From: Flavobacterium psychrophilum
GTDB taxonomy: Bacteria; Bacteroidota; Bacteroidia; Flavobacteriales; Flavobacteriaceae
Assembly (NCBI GenBank): GCA_943325515.2
Contig: CALPPS020000017.1
Coordinates: 1 to 32,558, forward strand
DNA: 32,558 nucleotides
Direction: 5' to 3'
Shown one piece after another: positions 8,201 through 15,463 of this stretch (positions are counted from its first letter, which is position 1; each line of letters opens with the position of its first letter). The notes below the pieces were generated by a model that was not told where the DNA came from, did no database searches, and saw only the letters and a list, made by a program, of their open reading frames with translations. Position numbers and translations under genes: made by a program.

Positions 8201-8866
8201 ATGTTTATCAAATTACATACTTCCTGGCACAAAGTCCTTTCTCAAGAATTTGAGAAACCCTATTTTAAAGCGCTTATGGAATTTATTAAAATCGAATATG
8301 CAAATCATAAGTGTTTCCCAACAGAAAATCAAATATTTGCAGCATTTGACCATTGTCCATTTGATAAAGTAAAGATTGTTATTATAGGACAAGATCCTTA
8401 TCATGGTCTAGGGCAAGCTAATGGTTTGTGCTTTTCAGTAAATGATGGTCTGACTTTTCCACCATCACTTATAAATATTTTTAAAGAAATTCAATCAGAT
8501 TTAGGTTTGTCAATTCCTATTTCGGGCAATTTAGAGCATTGGGCTGACCAAGGTGTTTTATTGTTAAATGCCACACTTACCGTACGTGAAAGCGAAGCAG
8601 GAAGTCATCAAAATCAAGGATGGGAAACGTTTACTGATAGGGTTATTCAAAAAATTTCGGATGAAAAGGAAAATATTGTTTTCTTACTTTGGGGTGGTTT
8701 TGCGAAAAAAAAAGGAGCAAAAATTGATAGAAAAAAACATCATGTTTTAGAAACTGGTCATCCATCGCCATTGAGTGCTAATCGGGGTTTGTGGTTTGGT
8801 AATAAACATTTTAGTAAAACAAATACCTATCTCAAAAGTATAGGCAAAACCATAGTTAATTGGTGA
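8201..8866 (+). CDS. ung: Uracil-DNA glycosylase (family 1)
   Basis: Excises uracil from DNA to start base-excision repair. The 221-residue length matches family 1. The active-site motif GQDPYHG lies at residues 63-69, with Asp65 as the water-activating residue. The uracil-binding segment GLCFSV follows. LLNATLTVRESEAGSH and the DNA-intercalation loop HPSPLSANRG near the end complete the family signature. The ATG at 8201 gives the expected N-terminus. The coding sequence carries an uninterrupted A9 tract at 8705-8713, a potential slippage site. The gene is single, divergent from mutS2 and convergent with the transglutaminase-like gene, with no obvious terminator in the 36-base gap. Confidence 0.97.
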   Translation: MFIKLHTSWHKVLSQEFEKPYFKALMEFIKIEYANHKCFPTENQIFAAFDHCPFDKVKIVIIGQDPYHGLGQANGLCFSVNDGLTFPPSLINIFKEIQSDLGLSIPISGNLEHWADQGVLLLNATLTVRESEAGSHQNQGWETFTDRVIQKISDEKENIVFLLWGGFAKKKGAKIDRKKHHVLETGHPSPLSANRGLWFGNKHFSKTNTYLKSIGKTIVNW

Positions 8867-8902
8867 ATCATTAATGTATAATTTTTAGTAAATTGGTAAA
8901 AA

Positions 8903-9835
8903 TTAATCTAAAGTTAATGCGCCCAATATTTCTTCGTGCATAAAAGGACCTCCAGGATATTTAGCCGTATAATCAAGATTCAGCCAAATATTTCCTCTTT
9001 CATCAATGTGATAATGGATAGCTTTTTTATTACTTTCAAGTGGAAAAATATCTTTTTTGATTGCATAGTTTATCTTTTCTAAATCTATTTTGTTACCGAT
9101 AAATAATTCAGGATATATATGACCTTTTGTATGAATTAAGCGGATGGTTCCTCCTATAGATTTGATACATGCAGCCATGAAAACTGAATGGTCATCACAA
9201 TCACCAGAAAGATATTTAAGCGACTCCGTGGCAGGAGCAATGTAATCAAGACCTTTTGGGTCGCTTACATAATTCCATCTAGAGTTTATTTCTTTAAAAA
9301 CGGCAAAAGATTGAATGATTGTGAAATAATCATAATAACCTTTACTATGCTTAAAATTTTTATTAATTGACATAATTGCAAAATCCCTAATTTTTGGGTT
9401 TTGAAATTCAATAGCATCAACGATTTTAGATTTATTAGGGAAGGGTAATAATTTTGAAATTACAATATTTTGAGGATAAGGATCTTCATTCATGCTATAA
9501 ATCATATAGCGATAATCTTCATAAACATTTTCAAACCCGTATTTATCCGATATTGAACCGTAAACCAACATTATGAAATAGATAATAACGGATAATAAAG
9601 TAACTTGACGTAAAATCCTTAAAATAAATTGTATGGTAAATAGTAAAATTAGAAATAATACTATTCTGTCAATGTGAAATGCCCAGTCTAGAGTGACTAG
9701 ATTGTGATGTGCTATTATAAAAATGGGAATGGCTATTAGGATAGTTAAAGCAAAAATAATAATCAAATCCCAAGGACTTTTTATCCGTAACGTTTCTCTA
9801 AGTTTTTGATAAGTAAGATGTCTCAGTTTTATCAT
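8903..9835 (-). CDS. Membrane protein with transglutaminase-like domain
   Basis: A 310-residue protein. Two hydrophobic segments lie near the N-terminus, roughly residues 23-43 and 55-90. A soluble C-terminal half contains a transglutaminase/cysteine-protease-like core. The putative nucleophile is Cys213 in LSGDCDDHSVFMAA, and the His is His239 in KGHIYPEL. The third residue is probably Asp288 in IWLNLDYT, with about 35 extra residues between His and Asp compared with compact members. Such domains in bacteria are usually amide-hydrolysing or structural, and the substrate cannot be inferred. The ATG is 17 bases after the stop of the binding-protein gene, so it is likely the last gene of a same-strand run. 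Its leader contains an unusual long inverted repeat (9842-9871). Confidence 0.75.
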   Translation of the reverse strand: MIKLRHLTYQKLRETLRIKSPWDLIIIFALTILIAIPIFIIAHHNLVTLDWAFHIDRIVLFLILLFTIQFILRILRQVTLLSVIIYFIMLVYGSISDKYGFENVYEDYRYMIYSMNEDPYPQNIVISKLLPFPNKSKIVDAIEFQNPKIRDFAIMSINKNFKHSKGYYDYFTIIQSFAVFKEINSRWNYVSDPKGLDYIAPATESLKYLSGDCDDHSVFMAACIKSIGGTIRLIHTKGHIYPELFIGNKIDLEKINYAIKKDIFPLESNKKAIHYHIDERGNIWLNLDYTAKYPGGPFMHEEILGALTLD

Positions 9836-9841
9836 ATTACC

Positions 9842-9882
9842 AATAGTAAAAGCTAAACGGCTTTTACTATTTCAGTAAAAGT
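9842..9882 (-). promoter_or_regulatory. Two mutually exclusive hairpins across a gene junction
   Basis: On the transcribed (minus) strand three arms follow each other: arm 1 CUUUUACU (9881-9874), arm 2 AGUAAAAGC (9868-9860) and arm 3 GCUUUUACUAUU (9853-9842). Arms 2 and 3 belong to a perfect 12-bp stem with a 6-base loop. Arms 1 and 2 can instead make an 8-bp stem with loop GAAAU. The upstream gene's stop codon sits at the loop/arm-3 boundary. The downstream ATG is six bases after arm 3. There is no U-run, so this is not an ordinary terminator. Confidence 0.6.
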
Positions 9883-10704
9883 ACCCTTTTTATCGATAAT
9901 TTTTAGGTCTAACAACTGATTTTGAATTTTGTTTAACACTTTTTCGTCTAGTGTTTTTTGAGACCATTTTGTTAGTGATAGCCATTCTTGAATATCTTCT
10001 AATTGCTGAAGGTATTTAGAGGCTAAAGTTCTATCAATACTAGGAATATCTTTGAATTCTGTAGTAGTATTGTTAATTATATCTAAAATAAGTGAAGTAG
10101 TTTGTTTGTTTTGTTCCAAAAACTCATTTCTTACAGCAATTACAAAGCAAGGCCAAGGTGTTGGGCAATCGGCAACACGACGAAAAATTCCTTTGTCAAC
10201 TAATGGTTTAGTCATAAAACGTTCCCACATGAAGTAATCAGCGATGCCATTAGACAACGCTTCTACTGCGCCATCAATGGTATTGACAATTTCAAATTGC
10301 AGATTGTCGGTATTCCAATTTTGATTCTGCGCATTAACATAAGCCATCAAATGGGAACCTGAACCATATCTAGAAATTGCAACTTTGGTATTTTCTAAAT
10401 CAGCTAGTGTTTGGTATTTTGAATTGGCATCAACATGAATCCCCCAAATCAATGGACTTTCTACATAAACCTGTACAATCGAACTAGGATTACCACCCAC
10501 GATATCTTTTACAATTCCTTCTGTTAAAATTACTGCAATATCCGTTTCGCCATCTCGAAGCATTTGACACATTTTACCTGTGCCTTCAGGAATGTCAGTC
10601 CATTGTAAATCAATGCCGACTTGTTCAAACTCACCATTATCAATGCACATGTGCCAAGGTAAATTGAAATGTTCAGGAACTCCAACGATTTTTACAGTTT
10701 TCAT
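9853..10704 (-). CDS. Cytosolic periplasmic-binding-protein-like protein (PBP2 fold)
   Basis: A 283-residue protein with the layout of a type 2 substrate-binding protein. The first beta strand is MKTVKIVGVPEHFNLPW, and later segments include MLRDGETDIAVILTEG and TKVAISRYGSGSHLMAYV. It resembles, from memory, the Ca3427-like branch of the NMT1/THI5-related binding proteins. The ATG begins directly at strand 1, and there is no signal peptide, lipobox or adjacent ABC permease or ATPase gene. It therefore probably works in the cytoplasm as a sensor or enzyme-like protein rather than as a transporter component. Ligand unknown. It lies 43 bases after the nucleoside phosphorylase gene and 17 bases before the transglutaminase-like gene, all on one strand. 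Confidence 0.72.
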   Translation of the reverse strand: MKTVKIVGVPEHFNLPWHMCIDNGEFEQVGIDLQWTDIPEGTGKMCQMLRDGETDIAVILTEGIVKDIVGGNPSSIVQVYVESPLIWGIHVDANSKYQTLADLENTKVAISRYGSGSHLMAYVNAQNQNWNTDNLQFEIVNTIDGAVEALSNGIADYFMWERFMTKPLVDKGIFRRVADCPTPWPCFVIAVRNEFLEQNKQTTSLILDIINNTTTEFKDIPSIDRTLASKYLQQLEDIQEWLSLTKWSQKTLDEKVLNKIQNQLLDLKIIDKKGTFTEIVKAV

Positions 10705-10747
10705 ATTTTTGAGATTGTGATAGATTGAATCTAAATTTATTTAAACT

Positions 10748-11617
10748 TTAATTTTCTGCCAATTTCTCTAAAGTATAAGCAATTAAAGCATCTACAGCTT
10801 TGTAGGGGTCTTCACTAAATGTTGCAGTGGCTCTGTTAGCAATGATAGCGTTGAGGGACAAGCACTCATGACCAAGTAGTTTGCCTAAACCATATATGGC
10901 AGCGGTTTCCATTTCTAGATTGGTCATTTTTATACCATTGTAGTCAAAGCTATCCATCTTGCTATTTAAGATTGGGTCTTGAATTTCGAGACGCAATACT
11001 CGTCCTTGTGGACCATAAAAGCCACCAGCAGTTCCAGTAAAACCTTTATAAATTTGAGTGCTTTCTATTCTTTTTTCCAGCGTTTCAGAACAGGCAATTA
11101 CATAAGGTTTGCCTTTTCGTATATCCCAGTCGGTTTGTTTGATAAAAGTATTTTCCATGTCTTTTTCTGTAATGTCATCAATCAAATAGGAGCGAAGCAT
11201 ATTGTCTAAGCCTAATCCGTATTTGCTCATCACAAAACTATCGCATGGAATATCTGCTTGTAAAGAACCCGAAGTGCCAATGCGAATAATGTTTAACGAT
11301 GTTAAATTTGCTTTCGGTTTTCGGTTTTCCAAATCAATATTTACTAAGGCATCCAATTCGTTCATAACAATGTCTATGTTATCAGGACCAATTCCGGTCG
11401 ACATTACGGTCATTTTTTTGCCTTTGAAATAACCCGTTTGAGTTTTAAATTCACGCTTTTGAGTAGAGAATTCAATACTATCAAAAAATTGTGTTATTTT
11501 TTCTACTCTGTTTTGGTCACCTACAAAGATGATGTCGTGTGCAATATGTTCAGGTTTCAGGTTTAAGTGGTATACACTACCGTCTGGGTTTAAAATTAAT
11601 TCAGAGGATTGTATCAT
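10748..11617 (-). CDS. Nucleoside phosphorylase (uridine phosphorylase-like, PNP/UDP family)
   Basis: Phosphorolysis of a nucleoside to base and ribose-1-phosphate, in salvage. Family segments are GTSGSLQADIPCDSFVMSKYG, the AGGFYGPQGR loop and NLEMETAAIYGLGKLLGH, where the Met-Glu pair contacts ribose. The active oligomer is probably a dimer or hexamer. I place the start at the ATG at 11617 (289 residues, beginning MIQSSELILNPDGSVYHL). The frame is open further upstream to a TTG at 11692, but that stretch overlaps the preceding SUI1 gene and does not look like family sequence. Substrate preference (uridine versus purine nucleosides) is not certain. It is the second gene of the SUI1-to-transglutaminase run. 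Confidence 0.87.
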   Translation of the reverse strand: MIQSSELILNPDGSVYHLNLKPEHIAHDIIFVGDQNRVEKITQFFDSIEFSTQKREFKTQTGYFKGKKMTVMSTGIGPDNIDIVMNELDALVNIDLENRKPKANLTSLNIIRIGTSGSLQADIPCDSFVMSKYGLGLDNMLRSYLIDDITEKDMENTFIKQTDWDIRKGKPYVIACSETLEKRIESTQIYKGFTGTAGGFYGPQGRVLRLEIQDPILNSKMDSFDYNGIKMTNLEMETAAIYGLGKLLGHECLSLNAIIANRATATFSEDPYKAVDALIAYTLEKLAEN

Positions 11618-11681
11618 TTTTTTGTTTATAGTTTCAAATTTATAGTTTTTGACCACTAAATTCTGATGGAGTAATCCTATT

Positions 11682-12014
11682 TTATCCACCAACTCGTTTG
11701 GTCTTAAATCCTTTATCCTTTAAAATATTAATTATTTTATCGCGATAATCTCCTTGAATGATTATTGCTCCGTCTTTGAAAGTGCCGCCAACACTAAGTT
11801 TTGTCTTTATTTCTTTGGCTAATATTTTAAAATCTTCATCACTGCCTTCATAATTTTCAATTATGGTAGTTGCTTTTCCTTTTCGCTTTTCGTATTTGCA
11901 AATCACGGGTTCCTTTTGGATAAAGAGTTCATGGTTTTCTATTACTTCTTCGATAGGTTCATTAGATTCTTGATGGTTAGGAAAAAGTTTTTTTAATTGT
12001 TCTTGTAAGTCCAT
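11682..12014 (-). CDS. SUI1/YciH-type translation factor (eIF1 homologue)
   Basis: A 110-residue bacterial homologue of eukaryotic initiation factor eIF1. The C-terminal SUI1 domain covers about residues 45-110: a basic strand, RKGKATTIIENYEG, then FKILAKEIKTKLSVGGTFKD, GAIIIQGDYRDKIINILKDK and a terminal GFKTKRVGG. The N-terminal 40 residues are acidic and less conserved. By analogy with E. coli YciH it may influence start-codon fidelity or act as an inhibitor of translation under stress, but in bacteria the role is poorly defined. The ATG at 12014 is the only sensible start. A terminator lies between this gene and the upstream oxygenase gene, so it probably has its own promoter. Confidence 0.9.
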   Translation of the reverse strand: MDLQEQLKKLFPNHQESNEPIEEVIENHELFIQKEPVICKYEKRKGKATTIIENYEGSDEDFKILAKEIKTKLSVGGTFKDGAIIIQGDYRDKIINILKDKGFKTKRVGG

Positions 12015-12032
12015 AATACTTTATAAAAAACT

Positions 12033-12067
12033 AAAAAAAGACATCAAGCAGTTAACTCAATGTCTTT
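12033..12067 (-). terminator. Terminator after the 2OG-Fe(II) oxygenase gene
   Basis: On the minus strand, stem AAAGACAT / ATGTCTTT with a 15-base loop region, continuing into a run of seven T. It begins 23 bases after the oxygenase stop codon. Confidence 0.7.
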
Positions 12068-12089
12068 AATGAAATTATTTAATTACCTT

Positions 12090-13043
12090 TTATTTTTTCT
12101 TCAATCCCAATTCTACTAGTCTTTCATCAAGGTATTCACCAGCAGTGATATCTTCAAATCCTTTTGGATGGTTGGTATCAATACATTTCTCTAAACAATT
12201 TAGTGGCATATCACTCACGGGATGCATAAAGAACGGTATAGAAAAACGCGATGTTCCCCATAACTCTCTCGGCGGATTAACCACTTGATGAATAGTAGAT
12301 TTTAATTTATTGTTCGTGTGCCTTGACAACATATCACCTACATTAATCATTAACTCGTCGGGTTGTGCCATAGCGTCAATCCAGTCGCCATCATGATTTT
12401 GTACTTGTAATCCTTTGCCTTGTGCACCCATCAATAGCGTAATCAAGTTAATATCACCATGAGCAGCCGCACGAACAGCACCATCTTGTGGCTCATCCGT
12501 AATAGGCGGATAGTGAATAGGTCTCAGGATGCTGTTACCGTCTTTGATGTAATTATCAAAATAAAATTCATCCAAACCAAGATACAAAGCCAAAGCTCTC
12601 AAAACATAAACTCCTGTTTTTTCTAGCATTCTATATGCTTCTTTACCAACTTCATTGAAGTTTGGCAATTCATCAACTTCTACGTTGTCAGGATATTCAT
12701 GAGCGTATTTTGAACCTTCGCTAACGTATTGTCCAAAATGCCAAAACTCTTTCAAGTCTCCAGCCGAACGCCCTTTGGCATGTTCTTTTCCAAATGAAAC
12801 ATAACCACGTTGACCACCAATACCAGGAATTTCATACTTCTCTTTGGTTTCCAATGGAAGCCCAAAGAAGTTCCGCACTTCCGAATACAAATCTCCAACC
12901 AATTTGTCATCTAAAAAATGACCTTTTAACGCTACGAAGCCAATGTCTTCATAAGCTCTTCCGATTTCATTTACAAATTTTTGTTTACGTGCCGGATCGT
13001 CCGACAGGAAATCACGTAAGTCAACACTTGGGATTTGTTGCAT
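12090..13043 (-). CDS. 2-oxoglutarate/Fe(II)-dependent oxygenase (isopenicillin N synthase family)
   Basis: A 317-residue non-haem iron oxygenase of the IPNS/2OG dioxygenase superfamily. The iron ligands are visible as His195 and Asp197 in AAHGDINLITLLMG and His252 in STIHQVVNPP. The 2-oxoglutarate carboxylate binder is the Arg266-x-Ser268 pair in SRFSIPFFMHP. The N-terminal DIOX_N region starts with IPSVDLRDFLSDD and contains GFVALKGHFLDD. Homologues are common in flavobacteria, but the substrate is unknown to me. There are no biosynthetic-cluster neighbours, so an antibiotic role is not supported. The ATG at 13043 fits the conserved N-terminus. It is divergent from the E1 gene and has its own promoter match and terminator. 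Confidence 0.88.
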   Translation of the reverse strand: MQQIPSVDLRDFLSDDPARKQKFVNEIGRAYEDIGFVALKGHFLDDKLVGDLYSEVRNFFGLPLETKEKYEIPGIGGQRGYVSFGKEHAKGRSAGDLKEFWHFGQYVSEGSKYAHEYPDNVEVDELPNFNEVGKEAYRMLEKTGVYVLRALALYLGLDEFYFDNYIKDGNSILRPIHYPPITDEPQDGAVRAAAHGDINLITLLMGAQGKGLQVQNHDGDWIDAMAQPDELMINVGDMLSRHTNNKLKSTIHQVVNPPRELWGTSRFSIPFFMHPVSDMPLNCLEKCIDTNHPKGFEDITAGEYLDERLVELGLKKK

Positions 13044-13069
13044 ACTAAAACTTTTTTGTTAATAACTTA

Positions 13070-13088
13070 AATTGGAGAAATTCCAATT
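13070..13088 (-). other. Small hairpin in the oxygenase leader
   Basis: Inverted repeat AATTGGA / TCCAATT with a 5-base loop, lying between the predicted promoter (13096-13129) and the oxygenase ATG (13043). There is no T-run on either strand. It could be an operator or mRNA-stabilising stem, or chance. Confidence 0.3.
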
Positions 13089-13095
13089 ATAATAA

Positions 13096-13129
13096 CAAAT
13101 ATAACGAATTTTTAAATAAATAAAATCAA
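13096..13129 (-). promoter_or_regulatory. Flavobacterial-type promoter for the oxygenase gene
   Basis: On the minus strand, TTG (13129-13127), a 23-nt spacer and TATATTTG (13103-13096) fit TTG-N17-23-TAnnTTTG. The ATG is 52 bases downstream of the -7 element. Confidence 0.5.
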
Positions 13130-13172
13130 AGTTGTCAACAATTAATTACGCTAAATTATATTCTTATTTATT

Positions 13173-13221
13173 CTGAGTCCATTGTCTTTGCTCTTGCATC
13201 TTATCTCTATTTTCTCTTTTC
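13173..13221 (-). repeat. Degenerate heptanucleotide array (seven units)
   Basis: Read on the minus strand, seven consecutive 7-base units each begin with GA; two of them are GATGCAA and GAGCAAA. On the plus strand every seventh and sixth position is TC for 49 bases. It shares two consecutive units, apart from one base, with the array at 29143-29177. It ends two bases before the -33 element predicted for the E1 gene. The rest of the 13044-13285 gap holds the two promoters and a small hairpin. Confidence 0.7.
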
Positions 13222-13224
13222 TAT

Positions 13225-13258
13225 TTGCCAAATAACTAAACACTTTTTAGTACTTTTG
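13225..13258 (+). promoter_or_regulatory. Flavobacterial-type promoter for the E1 fusion gene
   Basis: TTG (13225-13227), a 23-nt spacer and TACTTTTG (13251-13258). Transcription would begin about 7 bases after the -7 element, leaving a short leader before the ATG at 13286. This makes the in-frame TTG at 13256 an unlikely start codon, since it is part of the -7 element. Confidence 0.55.
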
Positions 13259-13285
13259 GGCAACTATATTAGACAACAAACCAAC

Positions 13286-15262
13286 ATGAATTTTGATAGA
13301 AAAGAGTTATCCAACATCCGACTGTTGGATTTATATAAAAGACTGCTTAAACCTAGATTGATAGAAGAGAAGATGCTTATTTTATTGCGTCAAGGCAAAG
13401 TGTCTAAATGGTTTTCAGGAATTGGTCAGGAAGCTATTTCCGTAGGAATTACTTCTGCATTGGATATAGACGAATACATTTTACCGATGCATCGAAATTT
13501 GGGTGTATTTACTGGAAGAGACATTCCGTTACACCGCTTATTTTCGCAATGGCAAGGGAAGAAAACTGGCTTTACCAAGGGTAGAGATAGATCTTTTCAC
13601 TTCGGCACACAAGAGTTCAAAATTATAGGAATGATATCGCATTTGGGTCCACAAATGGGTGTTGCCGATGGGATTGCTTTAGCCAATAAACTAAAAAAGA
13701 ACGGAAAAGTTACTGCAGTATTCACTGGTGAAGGCGCTACTTCTGAGGGAGATTTCCATGAAGCGTTGAACATAGCTGCGGTATGGGAATTGCCTGTTTT
13801 GTTTGTCATTGAAAACAACGGCTATGGTTTATCTACTCCCACCAATGAGCAATACCGTTGTGAGAACTTAGCCGATAAAGGAATAGGTTATGGAATGGAA
13901 AGTCATATTATAGATGGAAATAATATTTTGGATGTTTTTACTACCATCAGTGAGTTAAAAGCTTCGATGGTTAATAATCCTCGACCTATATTACTAGAGT
14001 TCAAAACTTTCCGTATGCGTGGTCATGAAGAGGCGAGTGGCACCAAATATGTCCCGCAAGAATTAATGGAAATGTGGGCTATTAAAGACCCAATTTCTAA
14101 TTATAGAGATTATTTACTTCGCGTTAGTGTATTATCCTTAGAGGAAGATGAAATAATAAAAGCTACTATCAAAGCAGAAATCGACGAGCATTGGGCAATC
14201 ACACAAGCGGAGCCAGAGTGTGTGGCTAACTTAGCCGAAGAGCTAAGCGATATGTATGAACCATACGAATTCGAAGCCATTTCTCACGGCGATACAGTAG
14301 AGAATATTCGTTTAGTAGATGCCATATCGAATGCTTTGCGTCAGTCAATGGAACGTCATGAGAACTTGGTTATCATGGGACAAGATATAGCCGAGTATGG
14401 TGGAGCATTCAAAATTACCGATGGTTTTGTGCAGCAATTTGGAAAAGACCGAGTTCGAAATACACCCATCTGTGAAAGCGCTGTAGTTTCAGCAGCTAAT
14501 GGATTATCCATTAACGGTTTCAAAGCAATAGTTGAAATGCAATTTGCCGATTTTGTTTCTTCAGGTTTTAATCCTATAGTCAATCTTTTGGCAAAACAGC
14601 ATTACCGTTGGAATGAAAAAGCCGACGTAGTAGTTCGCATGCCTTGTGGTGGTGGTACACAAGCGGGACCGTTTCACTCACAGACCAATGAGGCTTGGTT
14701 TACTAAAACACCTGGATTGAAAGTAGTCTATCCAGCATTTCCATATGATGCTAAGGGCTTGTTGAACACAGCTATAAACGATCCTAACCCTGTCATGTAT
14801 TTTGAGCACAAGCAATTATACCGTTCCGTTTACCAAGACGTACCTACAGATTATTATACTATCCCTTTTGGGAAAGCTGCACTTTTGAAAGAGGGAACAC
14901 AAGTGACCATTATCTCTTTTGGAGCTGGCGTGCATTGGGCTTTAGATACTTTAGAAAAACATCCTGAAATCAGTGCTGACTTATTAGACTTACGTAGTTT
15001 ACAACCGCTCGATACCGAAGCTATACTGACTTCTGTTAGAAAAACAAACAAAGTAATTATCCTTCAGGAAGACACTTTGTTTGGTGGGGTTGCCAGTGAT
15101 ATTTCGGCAATGATAATGGAACAATGTTTTGAGCATCTTGATGCACCTGTTCGAAGAGTAGGAAGTCTTGAAACCGCTATTCCTTTTGTAAAAGCTTTAG
15201 AAGACCAATATCTTCCAAAAGACCGTTTTGAAGGTACTTTGTTGGAGTTACTAGCGTATTAA
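13286..15262 (+). CDS. Fused E1 alpha/beta of a 2-oxoacid dehydrogenase complex
   Basis: A 658-residue single-chain E1 that combines both subunits of a thiamine-diphosphate-dependent 2-oxoacid dehydrogenase, probably the branched-chain 2-oxoacid type (lipoyl acyl transfer to E2). The alpha half occupies about residues 1-330, with the ThDP motif starting GEGATSEGDFHEALN at residue 148 and ending at the Asn pair 177-178. The RMRGHEEASGTKYV loop is typical of E1 alpha. The beta half, from about 345, starts IRLVDAISNALRQSM and contains GQDIAEYGGAFKITDG, TPICESAVVSAANGL (catalytic Glu) and FEHKQLYR. The chosen ATG is at 13286; a TTG ten codons upstream lies in the promoter. No E2 or E3 gene is adjacent. 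Fused E1 proteins are known in Bacteroidetes; substrate specificity is inferred, not shown. Confidence 0.88.
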   Translation: MNFDRKELSNIRLLDLYKRLLKPRLIEEKMLILLRQGKVSKWFSGIGQEAISVGITSALDIDEYILPMHRNLGVFTGRDIPLHRLFSQWQGKKTGFTKGRDRSFHFGTQEFKIIGMISHLGPQMGVADGIALANKLKKNGKVTAVFTGEGATSEGDFHEALNIAAVWELPVLFVIENNGYGLSTPTNEQYRCENLADKGIGYGMESHIIDGNNILDVFTTISELKASMVNNPRPILLEFKTFRMRGHEEASGTKYVPQELMEMWAIKDPISNYRDYLLRVSVLSLEEDEIIKATIKAEIDEHWAITQAEPECVANLAEELSDMYEPYEFEAISHGDTVENIRLVDAISNALRQSMERHENLVIMGQDIAEYGGAFKITDGFVQQFGKDRVRNTPICESAVVSAANGLSINGFKAIVEMQFADFVSSGFNPIVNLLAKQHYRWNEKADVVVRMPCGGGTQAGPFHSQTNEAWFTKTPGLKVVYPAFPYDAKGLLNTAINDPNPVMYFEHKQLYRSVYQDVPTDYYTIPFGKAALLKEGTQVTIISFGAGVHWALDTLEKHPEISADLLDLRSLQPLDTEAILTSVRKTNKVIILQEDTLFGGVASDISAMIMEQCFEHLDAPVRRVGSLETAIPFVKALEDQYLPKDRFEGTLLELLAY

Positions 15263-15420
15263 AAAGTTATGCTTTTATTTTAGTCTCTAACTTAAGAAAT
15301 ATAAAATCCAAATTATATTGGAGTCATAGTTTTCAATATTTAGTAACTAAAAACATTTATAAATTGGAAATTTTATTAATTTTTTTATCACTATTTCTTA
15401 TTTTAACTTTTCTCAAATTA

Positions 15421-15428
15421 TAATTTTG
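15421..15428 (+). promoter_or_regulatory. Candidate -7 element (TAATTTTG) for the VTT-like gene
   Basis: TAnnTTTG match 35 bases before the ATG at 15464, with no correctly spaced TTG. The rest of the 15263-15463 gap is AT-rich and I see no gene, RNA or clear terminator for the E1 gene in it. Confidence 0.3.
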
Positions 15429-15463
15429 TAACTTAGTTAGAATAATAGTTTTAAAAAAAATAT

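Noticed and set aside
11618..11692. N-terminal extension of the nucleoside phosphorylase from a TTG at 11692
   Set aside because: It would overlap the SUI1 gene and adds 25 residues without family similarity; the ATG at 11617 fits better.
12090..13043. Antibiotic (isopenicillin N) biosynthesis gene
   Set aside because: The family name reflects the fold only. It carries a 2-oxoglutarate-type Arg-x-Ser and has no nonribosomal peptide synthetase or other pathway genes around it.
13256..13285. Ten-codon N-terminal extension of the E1 gene from a TTG at 13256
   Set aside because: The TTG is part of the predicted -7 promoter element and an ATG with a typical N-terminus follows at 13286.
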